Notes: generated from the letters alone by a model not told the origin. Counted from the stretch's first letter, positions 26,078 through 33,993 are shown. The stretch: 64,000 nucleotides of DNA from Rhizobium acidisoli (GCF_002531755.2 NZ_CP035002.1:496001-560000), one strand, 5' to 3'. Translations and numbers: made by a program.

Positions 26078-26674
26078 GTGACCAAAACGGTAGAATACTT
26101 TTTTTCGATTGGATCGCCCTGGTCTTACATCGGCTTCGACGCCTTCATTGAACTGGCGGCCAAGAACGACGTCGTCGTCACGCCCTATCTGACGACGGTG
26201 GTCGAGGAAAATGGCGGTATCTTCTCGCGCAACCGTCCGGAGATCCGGCGCGCCTATTGGACGCGCGACCTCAAGCGTTGGGCGCGCGTGCGCGGGAAGG
26301 AATTGCGGCTCGAACATCGCCCTGAGCTGAGCGATCCGACGCCGGCCTCCCTTTTCGTGATCGCCGCCTATCTCGACGGGCAGGATTGGACCGGCGTCAG
26401 CAGGGCCTTGCAGCATGCCTTCTGGAGCGAGGCGAGGGATATCGGCAAACCCGATGTGCGCGAGGCGATCGTCACATCGGCAGGTTTCGACGGCGCGGCA
26501 CTGCTCAGGCGGCAAGCCGACGACGACGTCCAGAACAAGTGGTCGGCAGACCGGGTGCACGCGCGCGACAGCGGCGTTTTCGGTTTTCCCACCTATGTCC
26601 ATGACGGCGAGACCTACTGGGGACAGGACAATCTGCCCTTCCTCGAGCGACATCTTCGCGGCGACAGGCCTTGA
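26078..26674 (+). CDS. 2-hydroxychromene-2-carboxylate isomerase / GST-kappa (DsbA-fold) family protein
   Basis: 198 residues, GTG start with GAGGAA ten bases upstream. YFFSIGSPWSYIGF (N-terminus) and GVFGFPTYVHDGETYWGQDN (C-terminus) are the two signatures of HCCA isomerases, which use glutathione as a cofactor in a thioredoxin-like fold. The active Ser of SPWSY is present and there is no CxxC, so it is not a disulfide oxidoreductase. In this setting it may act on a glutathione or cysteine adduct. It is 55 bp behind the LLM gene. Confidence 0.82.
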   Translation: MTKTVEYFFSIGSPWSYIGFDAFIELAAKNDVVVTPYLTTVVEENGGIFSRNRPEIRRAYWTRDLKRWARVRGKELRLEHRPELSDPTPASLFVIAAYLDGQDWTGVSRALQHAFWSEARDIGKPDVREAIVTSAGFDGAALLRRQADDDVQNKWSADRVHARDSGVFGFPTYVHDGETYWGQDNLPFLERHLRGDRP

Positions 26675-26742
26675 GCTCGGGTGAGGCAGGCCGTGCTTTG
26701 TCGATCATCGGAAAGCGCCGTTTGAGACGGATTTTTTCAGAT

Positions 26743-26755
26743 TAGTCTATAAAAT
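26743..26755 (-). promoter_or_regulatory. Shared AT-rich element, copy upstream of the desaturase (reverse orientation)
   Basis: On the minus strand this reads ATTTTATAGACTA, identical over 13 bases to the copy at 16814-16826. It lies about 70 bp before the desaturase start, in the spacer after the HCCA-isomerase gene. Confidence 0.5.
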
Positions 26756-26824
26756 AGGTAGTATTTATTCCCTGCTGCCGGTGCCGTTCGGTAAATTGGT
26801 GTGGTTGAAGGGGAAACCGCACGC

Positions 26825-27742
26825 ATGCTCGACAGAACGTCACAGGGCGCCGCCACTCCGTCGCGTTCGACGGAATGGCCGACCGTCATTCTCGCAATCG
26901 TCATCCATGGCGGATTTCTGGCGCTGACCTGGTGGTGGCAATCATTGCCGCTCATCGTGGCCGTGCTTGCAGGAGGTTGGCTGATTGCCTGGCATGGATC
27001 CCTTCAGCACGAGGTCATTCACGGCCATCCGACAGGAAGCCAAGCGATAAATGACGCGATCGGCTCGTTACCGCTGTCGCTCTGGTTGCCTTATCCAATC
27101 TACAAGGAAGGTCATCTGGAGCATCATCGCGACGAATATCTTACCGACCCGATCGAGGATCCGGAATCCTCCTATGTCACTAAGGCCGCCTGGGAACAGC
27201 TTGGTGCTGCCGGCAGGCTGCTGGCGCGGTGGAATACGACTCTTCTCGGCCGGTTGACCATCGGTCCTGCCGTGATGCTCCTAAGCTTCCTTGGACAGGA
27301 ATGGCGGCTGGTGCGGGCGAACGAACCAGGAAGACGGCTTATATGGGCGACGCACGGAATCGGCGTGGCCGTCGTCCTGCTCTGGGTGGTGATCGTCTGC
27401 GATCTGCCGCTATGGCTTTATCTCGGTTTCGTCTATGCCGGCGCGGCGATGACGCGGCTGAGATCCTATGCCGAGCACAGATATGCCGAAAACCACGAGG
27501 AGCGCACCGCGATCGTCGAAAACAGCCATCTCTTCGGCTTGCTGTTCCTATACAACAATCTGCATGTTCTCCACCATCGTCGCCCGGGCATCTCCTGGTA
27601 TCGCCTTCCGACGGTCTATCGCCACGAGCGTGAAATGCTCGTGCGTTCGAATGGCGGGCTTGTCTATGATGGTTATTGGGATATCGCACGCCGGTTTTTC
27701 CTGAAGCCGCACGACGATCCCACCCATCCCCGGCATTCATAG
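26825..27742 (+). CDS. Membrane fatty acid desaturase-like di-iron protein
   Basis: 305 residues from the ATG at 26825 (GAAGGGGA upstream); a GTG at 26801 would add eight residues. Three histidine clusters of the membrane desaturase/hydroxylase superfamily are visible: HEVIHGH (62-68), HLEHH (97-101) and HVLHH in the C-terminal third. TM segments around 20-55 and 165-205 are as expected. The usual HxxxH spacing of the first box is kept. The substrate is open: a fatty acyl chain, or another hydrophobic compound. The AT-rich element in its promoter links it to the monooxygenase genes. Confidence 0.85.
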   Translation: MLDRTSQGAATPSRSTEWPTVILAIVIHGGFLALTWWWQSLPLIVAVLAGGWLIAWHGSLQHEVIHGHPTGSQAINDAIGSLPLSLWLPYPIYKEGHLEHHRDEYLTDPIEDPESSYVTKAAWEQLGAAGRLLARWNTTLLGRLTIGPAVMLLSFLGQEWRLVRANEPGRRLIWATHGIGVAVVLLWVVIVCDLPLWLYLGFVYAGAAMTRLRSYAEHRYAENHEERTAIVENSHLFGLLFLYNNLHVLHHRRPGISWYRLPTVYRHEREMLVRSNGGLVYDGYWDIARRFFLKPHDDPTHPRHS

Positions 27743-27859
27743 CGGGCCGCGGCCTACGGGCGTCGCGGCGCTTCGGCTGCTATGGCGGAGGAAGTTCCGT
27801 TATCTTGGCAAGATTGCATACTCTTATCGAAACCGTTCCATTCTATTGGAGGAAAAGAT

Positions 27860-27886
27860 ATGAGAAGATTTTTTTACATTGTTTAG
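27860..27886 (+). CDS. Possible 8-residue leader peptide upstream of the Met-rich gene
   Basis: ATG AGA AGA TTT TTT TAC ATT GTT TAG encodes MRRFFYIV. It is preceded by a canonical GGAGG with 7-base spacing, much stronger than expected by chance in this AT-rich leader. It ends 69 bp before the Met-rich gene. It may regulate that gene by translation-coupled effects, or be accidental. Confidence 0.35.
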   Translation: MRRFFYIV

Positions 27887-27955
27887 CGCAATTGGTTCTT
27901 TTATCTCCCGCTTCATCGAAACACGAAACGCCGCTGTATTAATCGGAGAGAGACG

Positions 27956-28294
27956 ATGAACCCCGCCATGAACATGATGCCGATGATGAACAACATGATG
28001 CCCTCCATGATGAACCCAATGATGGGTGGAATGATGCCAATGATGGGCGGCATGCCCATGATGAACGGCGCGATGATGCCGATGATGGCATCGATGCCCA
28101 TGATGATGATGATGGGCTCGATGAAGTGCACCATGACCGCCGAAGGCATGGCCTGCGAGATGAAGCCGATGGAAGGCATGGACAAGGACATGTTCATGGA
28201 ATCCTGCAAGCGCATGATGTCCATGATGTCCGGCGGCATGCCGGTGATGATGAACTGCGGCGGCATGATGATGTGCTGCATGATGGCTGCCTGA
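27956..28294 (+). CDS. Methionine-rich small protein (49 Met of 112 residues), putative metal binder
   Basis: 112 residues, of which 49 are Met and 6 are Cys. The first ~55 residues are built of short repeats such as MMPMM, NPMMGG and NGAMMPMM. The C-terminal half adds KCTM, ACEM, ESCKRMM, NCGG and MCCMM. There is no signal peptide. Clustered Met and Cys thioether/thiol ligands suggest binding of Cu(I) or a similar soft metal, or methionine/sulfur storage; both are inferences. GGAGAGAG precedes the ATG and a terminator follows 28 bp after the stop, so it is a single-gene unit. The opposite strand is open but His-rich and has no ribosome site. Confidence 0.7.
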   Translation: MNPAMNMMPMMNNMMPSMMNPMMGGMMPMMGGMPMMNGAMMPMMASMPMMMMMGSMKCTMTAEGMACEMKPMEGMDKDMFMESCKRMMSMMSGGMPVMMNCGGMMMCCMMAA

Positions 28295-28321
28295 GCCATC
28301 CACTGTTCCAAGCAACGACCG

Positions 28322-28348
28322 AAAGCCTCCGGAGACGGGGGCTTTTTT
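28322..28348 (+). terminator. Rho-independent terminator after the Met-rich gene
   Basis: AAGCCTCCG (28323-28331), a GAGA loop, CGGGGGCTT (28336-28344) with one G-U pair, and T6 at 28343-28348. It lies between two convergent genes. Confidence 0.85.
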
Positions 28349-28351
28349 GCG

Positions 28352-28981
28352 TCAGACGCGAACGTCTTCGAGATAGGTTGTCACCAGGTAGAGGATCGCT
28401 TCCGTGCCCGTCATGTTGCGATAGACATGAGGAACGTCCGCGTCGAAGACGATGGCGTCGCCTTCACCGAGGATATGCAGCGGCTGCTTGCCGGCGATGA
28501 TTTCGACAGTGCCTTGGGCGACGACCAGATTTTCGACCGTCCCATGCTGATGGGCATCGGCATTTTCGGTGTGGTGCGGCGCAATCCTGAGCTCGTAGAA
28601 TTCCACCTTTCTCTCGCCTTCGAAGGGGAAAAGAGCCCGTGTCTGGAAGCGCCCCTCGGACGAGGCGAGGATTTTCGATTTTGCCCTGGGTACGGCAATG
28701 ATCGGGGTTTCGCCGCGCTCGGCGATCAGCGCGGCGCAGGGAATACCGAGAGCAAGCGCGATCTTCGAAAGGATGCTCAATGTCGGGCTGCTTTTGCCCG
28801 TTTCGATCTGGCCGAGCATTGCACGGCTGACACCCGCGATCTTTGCCAGCCTGTCCAGGGAGTAACCGCGGCGGGTGCGAATGCGCCGCAAATTCTGGCC
28901 TGTCTGAACCGTGATCTCGTCGGCGGTATCTCTTGCTTCGCCGTCGGCAAGAAGCACTTGATCAGACGCCATGTCCGGCAA
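28352..28981 (-). CDS. XRE-cupin transcriptional regulator
   Basis: 209 residues, starting MPDMASDQ (ATG 28981, or 28972). An HTH_3 domain lies at ~28-82 (LRRIRTRRGYSLDRLAKIAG, SRAMLGQIETGKSSPTL). A cupin_2 domain follows at ~120-200 (HQHGTVENLVVAQGTVEI, FDADVPHVYRNM). Members of this class sense small metabolites; E. coli SutR, of the same architecture, controls sulfur-utilisation genes, so a role in the surrounding sulfur-linked region is conceivable. It converges on the Met-rich gene and its start overlaps the small gene at 28962-29147. Confidence 0.88.
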   Translation of the reverse strand: MPDMASDQVLLADGEARDTADEITVQTGQNLRRIRTRRGYSLDRLAKIAGVSRAMLGQIETGKSSPTLSILSKIALALGIPCAALIAERGETPIIAVPRAKSKILASSEGRFQTRALFPFEGERKVEFYELRIAPHHTENADAHQHGTVENLVVAQGTVEIIAGKQPLHILGEGDAIVFDADVPHVYRNMTGTEAILYLVTTYLEDVRV

Positions 28982-29147
28982 TGCCCATTGCCATGACCGG
29001 GACGAAACCCCAATAGGGCACCCACATCAGAACCGGCTGCATCGCAAACGAGACCGGCGCGGCAACCTTCGCAGCGTCAGGCGCATGTTTGCAGCGCGCT
29101 TGCCGGTAAGCCTGAAAGTCGATGACATCCGCCGTCTGCATTGGCAT
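28962..29147 (-). CDS. Small hypothetical protein overlapping the XRE-cupin start
   Basis: 61 residues: MPMQTADVIDFQAYRQARCK, then an Ala/Pro stretch and a hydrophobic C-terminal half (VLMWVPYWGFVPVMAMGIAG) that could insert in a membrane. GGGAGC five bases before the ATG supports translation. It overlaps the regulator gene by 20 bp in another frame, implying coupled expression. No family is recognised. Confidence 0.5.
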   Translation of the reverse strand: MPMQTADVIDFQAYRQARCKHAPDAAKVAAPVSFAMQPVLMWVPYWGFVPVMAMGIAGHGV

Positions 29148-29531
29148 GAAAAGCTCCCGCTAAAATCTATAAGAAAGCTATATTTCTCGCAGAGGAAAGG
29201 GCAGGGCGCGTCATCCAATCGTCACGCCGAACCGGAAATCTTATACCAATAATGCTCAGGCTTGCGGCAAAGCCATTTGCGGGGGGGGCATTTTTATGCA
29301 CGCAAAGACGTTCTCTGGAGTGGCCGAGGCAGACCATCGCTGCGGGTTTTGCAGAGTATGGCAGGGTCGTAAATACGGAGGACGGCCGTCTGATTGCAGG
29401 ATCTCCGTGCAGCTTATGCGTGCGAAAGTGGGGGTGAACGTTTTTTTCAACTGAGCGCGGAAGGAGAGATGCGCATTCCTTTAATCCAGTAATTTTATAG
29501 ACAATATTTGAAGCAACAGAGAGGAAAACCC
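29148..29531. other. 384-bp intergenic region with divergent promoters
   Basis: It separates the minus-strand small gene from the plus-strand FMN reductase. AT-rich blocks occur at 29160-29185 and 29490-29510. The latter holds the shared element and the former a weak relative (CTTATAGATTTTAG on the minus strand). No gene is supported; a 61-codon plus frame at 29252 lacks a ribosome site. Confidence 0.4.
29492..29505 (+). promoter_or_regulatory. Shared AT-rich element, copy upstream of the FMN reductase
   Basis: ATTTTATAGACAAT matches the copies at 16814 and 26743 for the first 11 bases and lies 27 bp before the start codon of the SsuE-like gene. Confidence 0.55.
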
Positions 29532-30092
29532 ATGTCAGGTTTCAAACTCGTCGGCATTGCCGGCAGCTTCAATCGTCCATCGAAGACACTGGCGCTCGTC
29601 CGGCATGTGGCCGACCGCGCCAGCCTCCGATACGGCTTTACCAGCAAGACCTATGATCTGCATGATCTCGGCCCGTCGCTGGGCAACGCCTTGTGGCGCA
29701 AGGATCTCGATGATCAGGCCAGGCGTGTCGTCGACGAGATCGTCAAGGCCGATGCCTTGATCATCGGCTCGCCGACTTACAAGGGCTCTTATCCCGGTTT
29801 GTTCAAACATCTGATCGATCTGATCGACCCGCAGGAACTTCGGGGCAAGCCGATCATCATCACGGCGACGGGCGGCGGGGACCGGCACGCGTTGATGGTC
29901 GAGCATCAGCTTCGGCCGCTGTTCGGTTTTTTCATGGCCCATACGCTGCCGACGGCGGTTTATGCGTCCGACCGCGATTTTGCGGATTATGCGGTTTCAT
30001 CGGAGGCGCTCTCGAACCGCATCAGCGAAGTGATCGGCGAGTTGGCAGCCTTCTTTCCTGAAGCAAGCCCGGCAATAGCGGCGGCCGAATAG
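29532..30092 (+). CDS. NADPH-dependent FMN reductase (SsuE/MsuE-like)
   Basis: 186 residues with the flavodoxin-like FMN-reductase pattern: LVGIAGSFNRPSKTLALV at the phosphate-binding loop, IIGSPTYKGSYPGLFKHLID and IIITATGGGDRHALMVEHQLRPLF. This subfamily supplies FMNH2 to sulfonate and other two-component LLM monooxygenases. No flavin reductase is found in the 16.9-26 kb or 48.8-57.7 kb operons, so this enzyme may serve several of them. GAGGAAA precedes the ATG, and the shared element lies just upstream. Confidence 0.88.
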   Translation: MSGFKLVGIAGSFNRPSKTLALVRHVADRASLRYGFTSKTYDLHDLGPSLGNALWRKDLDDQARRVVDEIVKADALIIGSPTYKGSYPGLFKHLIDLIDPQELRGKPIIITATGGGDRHALMVEHQLRPLFGFFMAHTLPTAVYASDRDFADYAVSSEALSNRISEVIGELAAFFPEASPAIAAAE

Positions 30093-30127
30093 GGATCGTC
30101 GCGATGGCCCGATCTCAGGAGACAGCG

Positions 30128-30301
30128 ATGGACGATGCGGAGCGGCCGGGATCAGGCGATCAATTGTGGAGCGTCTTTGAATTCGCCCGACGATATCGCC
30201 TCGCCAAGCGGGAAGAGAACCGCCTGTTGATGCTCTACGGACCGAGTGCATCGCTTCGCGATCTTCTTGCCAATGCGCAACGTCATTCGCTGATTTCCTA
30301 A
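30128..30301 (+). CDS. Small hypothetical protein
   Basis: 57 residues (MDDAERPGSGDQLWSVFEFA...), charged and amphipathic, without signal or TM segment. The ATG at 30128 has AGGAG at proper distance; an ATG at 30104 is less likely. It lies 35 bp behind the FMN reductase and 35 bp before another small gene. No family is recognised. Confidence 0.5.
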   Translation: MDDAERPGSGDQLWSVFEFARRYRLAKREENRLLMLYGPSASLRDLLANAQRHSLIS

Positions 30302-30336
30302 CCGCCGAAGATATCGGTCCCCGACAGGAGGTTTGC

Positions 30337-30504
30337 ATGAAGCTTGACTTCTTTTCCCGGCTGAAACGCGCGATCGGCCAATTCTTCCAGCGCAAGGCGC
30401 GGGTGCCTGTAAACGGATCGTTTGCTCGTGACGAAGAGCAAGACCGGTCGGCCCGTGAATATGAACTCCATTATTGGGGTGCGATGCCCGGACTTTGGTA
30501 TTGA
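30337..30504 (+). CDS. Small hypothetical protein with aromatic C-terminus
   Basis: 55 residues: an amphipathic basic N-terminus (MKLDFFSRLKRAIGQFFQRK) and an acidic-to-aromatic tail (YELHYWGAMPGLWY). ACAGGAGG precedes the ATG by a good distance. The basic helix could bind membrane or nucleic acid. It sits in a row of three small genes after the FMN reductase; its function is unknown. Confidence 0.55.
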   Translation: MKLDFFSRLKRAIGQFFQRKARVPVNGSFARDEEQDRSAREYELHYWGAMPGLWY

Positions 30505-30517
30505 GGAGGGCGGTGTG

Positions 30518-30670
30518 ATGGCAATCGTCATCGAGACCGGCCTTCGTCGGCACGGCATGAGAAGACAGGCAGGCAGCGTCATGTCGCAATTCCGGCATGC
30601 GGCCGGAATCTGCACGATCGTCAGTTCCTTCACGTTCCTCTTTGCCCTGGTAATCGGGCTGATCCAATGA
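30518..30670 (+). CDS. Small single-span membrane protein
   Basis: 50 residues; the C-terminal ICTIVSSFTFLFALVIGLIQ is one clear TM segment preceded by a basic N-terminal half. GAGGAGGG is six to eight bases before the ATG. Its stop overlaps the next gene's start (ATGA), so it is translationally coupled to the hydrolase. No family is recognised. Confidence 0.5.
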   Translation: MAIVIETGLRRHGMRRQAGSVMSQFRHAAGICTIVSSFTFLFALVIGLIQ

Positions 30671-31248
30671 GCGAAGTCCTTATTCTTCCCGGTCTTTTCG
30701 GCTCTGGAGAAGGGCATTGGCAACAGCACTGGCTGCAGGATCAGCCGGGCAGCCTTTGCGTCGCCCAGGACGACTGGGCTCATCCGGACCTCGACAGCTG
30801 GCTGCCGCGTCTTGAAGGCGTGCTCGAAGAGGCCGGCGAGGCCTATCTGGTCGCCCATAGTCTCGGATGCCTGCTCGCCGCCCGGCTGGCCGGGCGAAGT
30901 GCTGCCCGGCGCGTGAAAGGGGCATTGCTCGTTGCTCCCTGCGATCTGCCGACGACGGAAGCGCTGCATCCCGGGCATATCTCGTTCGGCGGCATGCCGA
31001 CAGCGCCTTTGCCATTTCCGAGCATCGTTATCGGCAGCATGAACGACGCCTACATGACGGTCGACCGGCTGACGCACTTCGGCCGGCTGTGGAATGCCGA
31101 GACCAGGAATATCGGCCTTGCCGGGCACATCAATATTGCCAGCGGTTTTGGCCGTTGGCGTACCGGTTACCGGCTGCTGGATGCCTTGAAGACGCGCGTC
31201 GGTGATCGAAGACGTATCGTCTCCGTGCGGCCGGCTTTTGCGATGTGA
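30667..31248 (+). CDS. RBBP9/YdeN-family α/β hydrolase
   Basis: 193 residues, usual for the family. LILPGLFGSGEGHWQQHW is the RBBP9/YdeN opening. The nucleophile is Ser65 in AHSLG, the acid probably the Asp of GSMNDAYM, and the base the His of GLAGHINIASGFGRW. These are small serine hydrolases of mostly unknown substrate. It is coupled to the small membrane protein upstream. Confidence 0.88.
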   Translation: MSEVLILPGLFGSGEGHWQQHWLQDQPGSLCVAQDDWAHPDLDSWLPRLEGVLEEAGEAYLVAHSLGCLLAARLAGRSAARRVKGALLVAPCDLPTTEALHPGHISFGGMPTAPLPFPSIVIGSMNDAYMTVDRLTHFGRLWNAETRNIGLAGHINIASGFGRWRTGYRLLDALKTRVGDRRRIVSVRPAFAM

Positions 31249-31259
31249 ATGGAAGCGGA

Positions 31260-31568
31260 ATGTCCGACATTGTCGACGATCTCCTGCGCCTGAGCGAAGA
31301 TCCCCATGCCGACCCGAGGAGCCGGCGCCGGCAAACCATGGAGCGATTGGTAGAGACGCTGCTTGCCATGGCCGATGCCGAAATTGCGCCGGAAGAGGCG
31401 CAACATCGCCATTCGATCATCCATTTGACGATGATCATCCGGGACATGACGGGCAGGATCGCCGAGGCCGACGACCCAACATTTGCGGCGATCGTCAGGG
31501 AAGCCGCGATGCTGATCCGCAGTCTGCAGCGGCGCCGGGCCGATGCGGCCGGATGTACGGTGCATTGA
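31260..31568 (+). CDS. Hypothetical protein (helical, ~100 residues)
   Basis: 102 residues starting MSDIVDDLLRLSEDPHADPR (GGAAG before the ATG). It is predicted all-helical, with HRHSIIHLTMIIRDMTGRIAE and a C-terminal RSLQRRRADA. No signal peptide or known domain is recognised. It is squeezed between the hydrolase and the ChaC gene, in a probable operon with both. Confidence 0.55.
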   Translation: MSDIVDDLLRLSEDPHADPRSRRRQTMERLVETLLAMADAEIAPEEAQHRHSIIHLTMIIRDMTGRIAEADDPTFAAIVREAAMLIRSLQRRRADAAGCTVH

Positions 31569-31571
31569 AAC

Positions 31572-32342
31572 GTGACCGATATCGCGGAGCATAAACAGGT
31601 GACGATCCGGCGAAGCGGGGTTCGGATGCTCGGCCCGACAAGAATGGCTCTCACCGACGAATTGGTGTCGCTCAGCCTTCGCCCGGAGATCGACCCCGGC
31701 CCCGAGCCGCACCGGGTACCGCTTACCGAGGCGGAGCTGGAGCTATTCGCCAAGCAGCTTCTCGATGAAGCCGAGGGGGCGCCGCTTTGGGTCTTCGCCT
31801 ATGGATCATTGATATGGAAGCCGGACTTCGATGCCGTCGAATGGCAGCGCGGCGCAGCAAGAGGATGGCATCGGTCCTTCTGCCTGAAGATGACCCGTTG
31901 GCGGGGAACGCGGATCCAGCCCGGCCTTATGATGGCTCTCGACCGAGGCGGACGATGCAACGGCATTCTCTTCAGGCTTGCCGATGAGGATCGTCTTGGC
32001 CAGATTCGACGGTTGATCCGCCGTGAGGTCGGCACGATCGAAGATGCGGCGACGGTTCGCTGGATTCCTGTTGAGACCGCACATGGGTTGGTGCGCGCGC
32101 TGGTCTTCTGGGCCGGACCGAAGGGAGAACGCGTGTCTCGCAAACTGCCGTTGGAGACGGTGGCGCGGGTACTTGCCAGGGCCTGCGGACATATGGGCTC
32201 CTGCGCCGAATATCTCTATCTGACGGTGAAGCATCTGGAAGAACGCGGCATCCGGGATCGCAATCTGTGGCGGCTTCAGGAGCTCGTCGCAGACGAGCTC
32301 CTGGCCATGCATGATCTGAACGGCGTGACGGAAAACCGTTAA
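31572..32342 (+). CDS. chaC: ChaC-like γ-glutamylcyclotransferase (glutathione-degrading)
   Basis: 256 residues from a GTG at 31572 (an ATG at 31626 is possible). The family hallmark WVFAYGSLIWKP is at 73-84, followed by RSFCLKMTRWRGT, GLMMALDRGGRCNGILFRL and GSCAEYLYLTVKHLEERGI. ChaC enzymes split glutathione into 5-oxoproline and Cys-Gly. With the HCCA/GST-kappa-like gene and the cysteine-conjugate cluster, turnover of glutathione or its S-conjugates is a sensible reading. Confidence 0.85.
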   Translation: MTDIAEHKQVTIRRSGVRMLGPTRMALTDELVSLSLRPEIDPGPEPHRVPLTEAELELFAKQLLDEAEGAPLWVFAYGSLIWKPDFDAVEWQRGAARGWHRSFCLKMTRWRGTRIQPGLMMALDRGGRCNGILFRLADEDRLGQIRRLIRREVGTIEDAATVRWIPVETAHGLVRALVFWAGPKGERVSRKLPLETVARVLARACGHMGSCAEYLYLTVKHLEERGIRDRNLWRLQELVADELLAMHDLNGVTENR

Positions 32343-32353
32343 GCCGCCCCCTC

Positions 32354-33208
32354 TCAGAGCTTGCCTTTCCAGGGCACGAGGAAGGCTTCCAGGAAACGGA
32401 TCGCAGCCGAGAAGGTGAAGGCGCAGATCGCAATAATGCCGATGCCGACGAAGACGACGTCGGTTGCCAGGAACTGCGATGCCGACATGATCATGAAACC
32501 GATCCCGCGCGTCGAGGCGATCAGTTCGGCCGCGACCAGCGTGCCCCAGCCGACGCCGAGCGCAATCCGGATGCCGGTGAGGATCTCGGGCAGGGCGGAC
32601 GGCAGCACGATATCGATGAAAAGCTGCAGCCGGCTTGCGCCGAGCGAACGGGCGGCATTGACGCGCTCGATCGGCAGCGAACGAACGCCTGCCTGGGCCG
32701 AGAGGCAGATCGGCGCGAACATCGCCAGCACCAGCAGCGTGATCTTCGACGTTTCACCGATGCCGAGCCAGATGATCATCAGCGGCAGATAGGAGAGGGG
32801 CGGAAGCGGCCAGTAGAACTCGATCGGCGCGTCGAGCACTCCCTTCGCCCAGCGGTTCAGGCCCATGAGCAGCCCGAGCGGAATGCCGGCGGAGATGGCG
32901 ATGAGGGCCGCGACGATGATGCGGAACAGGCTTGCAAAGACATGTTCGGATAGCGACGCTCCGGCATAACCGTCGCGATAGATGAGGCCGATCTGGGTCA
33001 GCACTTCATCCGGACGCGGCAGAAACAGGTGCGGGACGACGCCGAGTGCGGATACAATCCACCAAAGCAGCAGGATCGCCAGGGCCGTGGCGGCGCTGAT
33101 CGCCACCGTCGGTCTCTCGCCGGCGCCGAAGCTTGCCATTTTCACCAGCTTGACCTGACGGTCCTCTCTCTGCGCCGCAATCGGCGGGGCCTGGACGATA
33201 TCGCTCAT
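32354..33208 (-). CDS. tauC: Taurine/sulfonate ABC transporter permease
   Basis: 284 residues, six TM segments. [19 protein letters not shown] and [26 protein letters not shown] (EAA loop) are typical of TauC/SsuC. The ATG overlaps the tauB stop (ATGA). It converges on chaC. The order tauA-tauB-tauC on the minus strand is the standard tau arrangement. Confidence 0.9.
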   Translation of the reverse strand: MSDIVQAPPIAAQREDRQVKLVKMASFGAGERPTVAISAATALAILLLWWIVSALGVVPHLFLPRPDEVLTQIGLIYRDGYAGASLSEHVFASLFRIIVAALIAISAGIPLGLLMGLNRWAKGVLDAPIEFYWPLPPLSYLPLMIIWLGIGETSKITLLVLAMFAPICLSAQAGVRSLPIERVNAARSLGASRLQLFIDIVLPSALPEILTGIRIALGVGWGTLVAAELIASTRGIGFMIMSASQFLATDVVFVGIGIIAICAFTFSAAIRFLEAFLVPWKGKL

Positions 33209-33993
33209 GCCGCACTCCTCAAATCTTCGCTACTGTGGAGAATGGCGCGGATTTCCTCGCGCAGCTCGGCAAATTGCGGCGACGCCTTGATTGCCCGGGC
33301 ATCGCCGGTTTCGGCGAAGCGTTTGATGAAATCGAGATCGAAGCGGGCAACGACGCGCCCGGGCCGGGGCGACATGACCAGGACCTGCGTGCCCAGGAAC
33401 AAGGCCTCTTCGATCGAATGGGTGATGAAGAAAACCTTCTTTGCCGTCTTGCTCCAGATGGAAACCAGCAGTTCCTGCATCTGCTCGCGGGTCAGGCTGT
33501 CGAGCGCGCCGAAAGGCTCGTCCATCAGCAGGATGTTGGGATTGGTCGCGAGCGCTCGGGCGATGCCGACCCGCTGGCGCATGCCGCCCGACAGTTCATA
33601 GGGATAGGCATTGGCGAATTCGTCGAGGCCGACGAGCCGGAGCAGTTCGAGGGCGCGCGTTTGGCGCTCCCTCCGGCCGACGCCGGAAAATTTCAAACCG
33701 AGCGCGACATTGTCGGCCACCGACTTCCAGGGCAGCAGCGAGTCTTTCTGAAAGACGACGCCGCGATCGGCGCCCGGCCGTTCGACCGCGCGGCCGTCGA
33801 GCGTGATCCGGCCCTCGGAAAGCGGAAGAAAACCGGCGATCGCGTTCAAAAGGGTTGATTTGCCGCATCCCGAGGCGCCGAGCGCGACGACGAAGCCCCG
33901 CTCGGGGATATCGAAGGAAACGCGATCGAGCGCGTGGACGGTCCGCCCGTCGCGGGCTGCGAAGAAAACGCTGGCATGGTCGACTTTAAGCAT
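33205..33993 (-). CDS. tauB: Taurine/sulfonate ABC transporter ATP-binding protein
   Basis: 262 residues. Walker [10 protein letters not shown] (39-47), [19 protein letters not shown], Walker [13 protein letters not shown] and [20 protein letters not shown] follow in order, as in TauB/SsuB. It energises the TauC permease. It lies 55 bp behind tauA, and that gap holds a perfect 12-bp hairpin. Confidence 0.92.
   Translation of the reverse strand: MLKVDHASVFFAARDGRTVHALDRVSFDIPERGFVVALGASGCGKSTLLNAIAGFLPLSEGRITLDGRAVERPGADRGVVFQKDSLLPWKSVADNVALGLKFSGVGRRERQTRALELLRLVGLDEFANAYPYELSGGMRQRVGIARALATNPNILLMDEPFGALDSLTREQMQELLVSIWSKTAKKVFFITHSIEEALFLGTQVLVMSPRPGRVVARFDLDFIKRFAETGDARAIKASPQFAELREEIRAILHSSEDLRSAA

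Noticed and set aside
27824..28315. Minus-strand frame rich in histidine (and another rich in Met/Ile) opposite the Met-rich gene
   Set aside because: They arise because runs of ATG codons read as CAT (His) in one reverse frame and as ATC/ATG-type codons in another. Neither has a ribosome site, whereas the plus frame has GGAGAGAG and a terminator.
29252..29437. 61-codon plus frame in the spacer before the FMN reductase
   Set aside because: It lacks a ribosome site and family features and spans a homopolymer G-run; promoter DNA is a better explanation.
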